From Rubinisphaera margarita (GTDB taxonomy: Bacteria; Planctomycetota; Planctomycetia; Planctomycetales; Planctomycetaceae), in assembly GCF_022267515.1 (NCBI RefSeq), contig NZ_JAKFGB010000022.1:1-64000 (forward strand): a DNA stretch of 64,000 nucleotides, in the 5' to 3' direction. Positions 62,099-64,000 of the stretch are shown here, in pieces. The translations under genes and the position numbers were made by a program. The notes below the pieces were generated by a model. It was not told the DNA's origin and did no database searches. It saw only the letters and a program-made list of their open reading frames with translations. The stretch's first letter is position 1. Every line of letters begins with the position of its first letter.

Positions 62099-62156
62099 CC
62101 GGAAGTGTTTCTGAAGCGGAACTTAAGATTGTGATAAATGGCTCTTGAGAGGCAGA

Positions 62157-62999
62157 TCAATCGGCCAGACCGTAGCGGACGATGCAGTACAGAGCCTTGA
62201 CGCCGTCCCGCCAGCCAATTTTCTTGCCCTGTTCGTACGTCCGACCGGAGTAACTGATCGACATCTCGAAGATCCGGTGATTTCGCCGGGCGATACGGGC
62301 CGTAATCTCGGGCTCGAATCCGAAACGGTTCTGCTGAAGCTTGGGGGCGACTTCCTGCAGCACATCTTTGCGAAAGACTTTGTAGCAGGTCTCCATGTCG
62401 GTCAGGTTCAGATTCGTAAAGCAGTTCGAGAGCTGCGTCAGGAAATTGTTTCCCAGGTAATGCCAGTAGTATAGCACGCGGTGCGGCTGATCCCCCAGGA
62501 ACCGGCTGCCGTAAACAACATCCGCGCTGCCTTCGACAATTGGCTTGATCAGGCGGGGATACTCGGCTGGATTGTACTCGAGGTCGGCATCCTGAATGAT
62601 CACGATATCGCCTGAGGCACGCAGGAACCCGGTGCGGAGAGCCGCCCCTTTCCCCTGATTTTTATCGTGATAGGCGAACACGTAACAGTTCGACGGATCG
62701 GGCGTCGATTCGCTCTGCGCCCGTTCCATCTCCTGCAACAGATCCCGGGTGCCATCTTTGCTGCAGTCATCAACAAGAATGATCTCCTTGTTGACCGGGA
62801 CTTCTCGAACCTTTTCGAGAATGAGATGCAGCGTTTCCCGTTCATTGTAGACCGGAATGACGACGCTCAAGAGCATTGTCTCGGGAATCGCGTAGAAGCC
62901 AAGCTGATCGCAGGCCGCCTTGCCTAAAACCTGCTGCAGTTGTTCCAGCCAGGCCGTGGTATAAGGAGTGCCGGCGGTGGTCAAATTCGTTTCCAGCAT
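62157..62999 (-). CDS. Family 2 glycosyltransferase
   Basis: The 280-residue protein is an inverting GT-A glycosyltransferase, similar to dolichol/polyprenyl-phosphate mannosyl- or glucosyltransferases. SVVIPVYNERETL, EIILVDDCSKDGT and the DXD motif IIQDADLEYNPAEY are clear, followed by GSRFL, and there is no membrane helix at the C-terminus. The ATG at 62999 is chosen because the longer frame to 63122 has no ribosome binding site and no homologous-looking sequence. The sugar and the acceptor are unknown. Confidence 0.88.
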   Translation of the reverse strand: MLETNLTTAGTPYTTAWLEQLQQVLGKAACDQLGFYAIPETMLLSVVIPVYNERETLHLILEKVREVPVNKEIILVDDCSKDGTRDLLQEMERAQSESTPDPSNCYVFAYHDKNQGKGAALRTGFLRASGDIVIIQDADLEYNPAEYPRLIKPIVEGSADVVYGSRFLGDQPHRVLYYWHYLGNNFLTQLSNCFTNLNLTDMETCYKVFRKDVLQEVAPKLQQNRFGFEPEITARIARRNHRIFEMSISYSGRTYEQGKKIGWRDGVKALYCIVRYGLAD

Positions 63000-63317
63000 A
63001 CTGAGTTCTTTGTCTGACCTGTCACAGGCAACGCCCTGAGTCGACCGACGCAGGGAGCAGGAGGGAGCCCCCGCAGACTGCCTGGGCGAAGAGAGACCGC
63101 CGTCTTCCACGCCGACAACCACGGACTCACAGCACTCCGATCCGGGTTCGACGACGCAAAATTTTCGCCGACTCTACCGTTTCCAGTCCGTATCGTAGGT
63201 CCATTTGAACGGACAAACAACTATCCCGTAACAGTTTATGGAGAGAATCCAGGCCGGAATTGATGCCTGAGCCTTATAATCCCGTTCCCTTTCCGATGCC
63301 GAACACTGGCCAGGCGA
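63000..63317. other. Intergenic region before the glycosyltransferase
   Basis: This 318-base spacer lies between the SLC4-like gene and the glycosyltransferase on the same strand. It may hold the promoter of the glycosyltransferase - ftsH - helicase unit. No convincing hairpin with a U run, repeat or coding frame was seen. Confidence 0.35.
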
Positions 63318-64000
63318 TCATGTCCAGTGGGTCTCCTCCTCCTCTGGATCACTGGCGGCATCGAGTACGGCCAGTTTGTCCTGGGGAAACAGACGATCCA
63401 TCGTCCATCGCACCGGCACGAGCAGGGCGATAAACAGGGGAAACGTGAGCCGCATCCATAACACCGGGCTCAGATTGATCACACAGAGTGTGACCAGGCA
63501 GAGAAGCTGAATCAGCGTGTAGGTATGAATCAGGCGAACCGGAACACGCCGAATGTAGTGAGTTCGCGGGTACAGCGAAGAATCCATGACCCACAAACTG
63601 AGCCGCTCCATGAACTGAATGCCGGACAGCGACACCACGCCCATGTAAAGGAACAGCCCGTACAGGACCGCCATCGGCGTGACGGAAAACAGATGCAACG
63701 CCATTAACGACAGGCCGATCAGGGCATGAATCGAGAAGGCCGTCAGGCGATTCTCGTCGACGTGGATAACATGCTCTTTCTTTTCTCCGGAGGGCGTGAT
63801 CTGTTCTTCGACCGTCGCCAGCCCGCGAACATGGGCCAGAGATCGAACCGTCGCCGCGACCAGCCAGGGAAGACCGAACAGAGAACAGAGCCCCACCAGC
63901 ACCGATAACACCAGCAGATCGAGGTGGAACGCCGGCCCTTTTCGCAAATTCAGATCGGGATCATTGATCAGCCGCCCGGTCACGTTCTGAACCAGGAAGA
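63318..64000 (-). CDS. SLC4-like bicarbonate/anion transporter, C-terminal part
   Basis: Only the C-terminal part (at least 221 residues) is inside the window; the frame stays open to the right edge. It has five or so membrane helices. FLVQNVTGRLIND, then GPAFHLDLLVL, and later SLSGIQFMERLSLWVMD followed by YPRTHYIRRVP and a HTYTLIQLLCL helix match the C-terminal half of the HCO3-/anion exchanger family (SLC4, band 3) known from animals and a few bacteria. It probably moves bicarbonate, borate or another anion. The tail is short and acidic. The N-terminal part and start are not visible. Confidence 0.75.
   Translation of the reverse strand, partial: FLVQNVTGRLINDPDLNLRKGPAFHLDLLVLSVLVGLCSLFGLPWLVAATVRSLAHVRGLATVEEQITPSGEKKEHVIHVDENRLTAFSIHALIGLSLMALHLFSVTPMAVLYGLFLYMGVVSLSGIQFMERLSLWVMDSSLYPRTHYIRRVPVRLIHTYTLIQLLCLVTLCVINLSPVLWMRLTFPLFIALLVPVRWTMDRLFPQDKLAVLDAASDPEEEETHWT

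Overview
The window reads as about 64 kb of chromosome from a member of the Planctomycetota (order Planctomycetales is likely; I cannot name the genus). The reasons are three secreted Cys-type sulfatases, several Tat-exported proteins of sugar-enzyme families (Gfo/Idh oxidoreductase, xylose-isomerase-like TIM barrel, pyruvyl-transferase-like protein), a Ser/Thr kinase with a membrane anchor and extracytoplasmic tail, many secreted proteins of unknown function, and a GC content estimated by eye in the high 50s. There is no rRNA, no recognisable tRNA, no CRISPR array, no transposase and no prophage. Genes lie on both strands in short operons of one to four genes.

Layout. 0-11.8 kb: transaldolase, an atypical AAA+/Fis regulator, a tightly overlapping pyrF - M3 peptidase - MOSC operon, a hybrid histidine kinase, and a membrane-anchored GspE-like ATPase followed by a CvpA-like protein. 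11.9-22.3 kb: a DUF368 (PopT-type) membrane protein, a TPR lipoprotein, an iduronate-sulfatase-like enzyme, a FAH/AraD1-type dehydratase, a fatty-acid-hydroxylase-fold membrane enzyme, an enlarged signal peptidase I and a second sulfatase. 22.5-36.2 kb: HrpA helicase, a membrane-anchored beta-propeller protein, enoyl-ACP reductase, an SDR, a tRNA-dihydrouridine synthase, a Ser/Thr kinase, pyruvate kinase and a DUF1992 protein. 36.2-44.6 kb is the most accessory-like part: an extremely cysteine-rich secreted repeat protein in a gene-poor stretch, O-acetylhomoserine sulfhydrylase, a small membrane protein of lower GC, a Tat-exported TIM barrel, a third sulfatase, and an ECF-like sigma factor coupled to a two-helix membrane protein. 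44.8-54 kb: a Tat-exported pyruvyl-transferase-like protein, an FtsW/RodA-type SEDS protein, a soluble histidine kinase, rpsO-pnp, and an orphan RbsA-type ABC ATPase. 54-64 kb: a Gfo/Idh oxidoreductase, proC - lactonase - dapF, then a minus-strand group of glycosyltransferase, ftsH and a DEAD-box helicase, with the C-terminal part of an SLC4-like bicarbonate/anion transporter at the right edge.

How the genes work together. Central metabolism is represented by transaldolase, 6-phosphogluconolactonase and pyruvate kinase. Amino-acid and cell-wall supply is represented by proC, dapF, metY, DUF368 and the SEDS protein. RNA metabolism is represented by rpsO-pnp, hrpA, a DEAD-box helicase and a Dus enzyme. 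Degradation of sulfated polysaccharides is suggested by the sulfatases, the AraD1-like enzyme and the exported oxidoreductase and isomerase-like proteins.

The strongest candidate for something little described is the secreted protein at 36689-37186. It has about 56 cysteines in a mature chain of roughly 141 residues, arranged in 20-residue repeats, with its own strong ribosome binding site and terminator. Other points of interest are a signal peptidase with a zinc-ribbon-like insert and a large extra domain, a GspE-type ATPase with a signal peptide and membrane segments, an AAA+/Fis protein without the sigma-54 contact loop, an SLC4-like transporter, and two inverted-repeat elements of about 135 bp.
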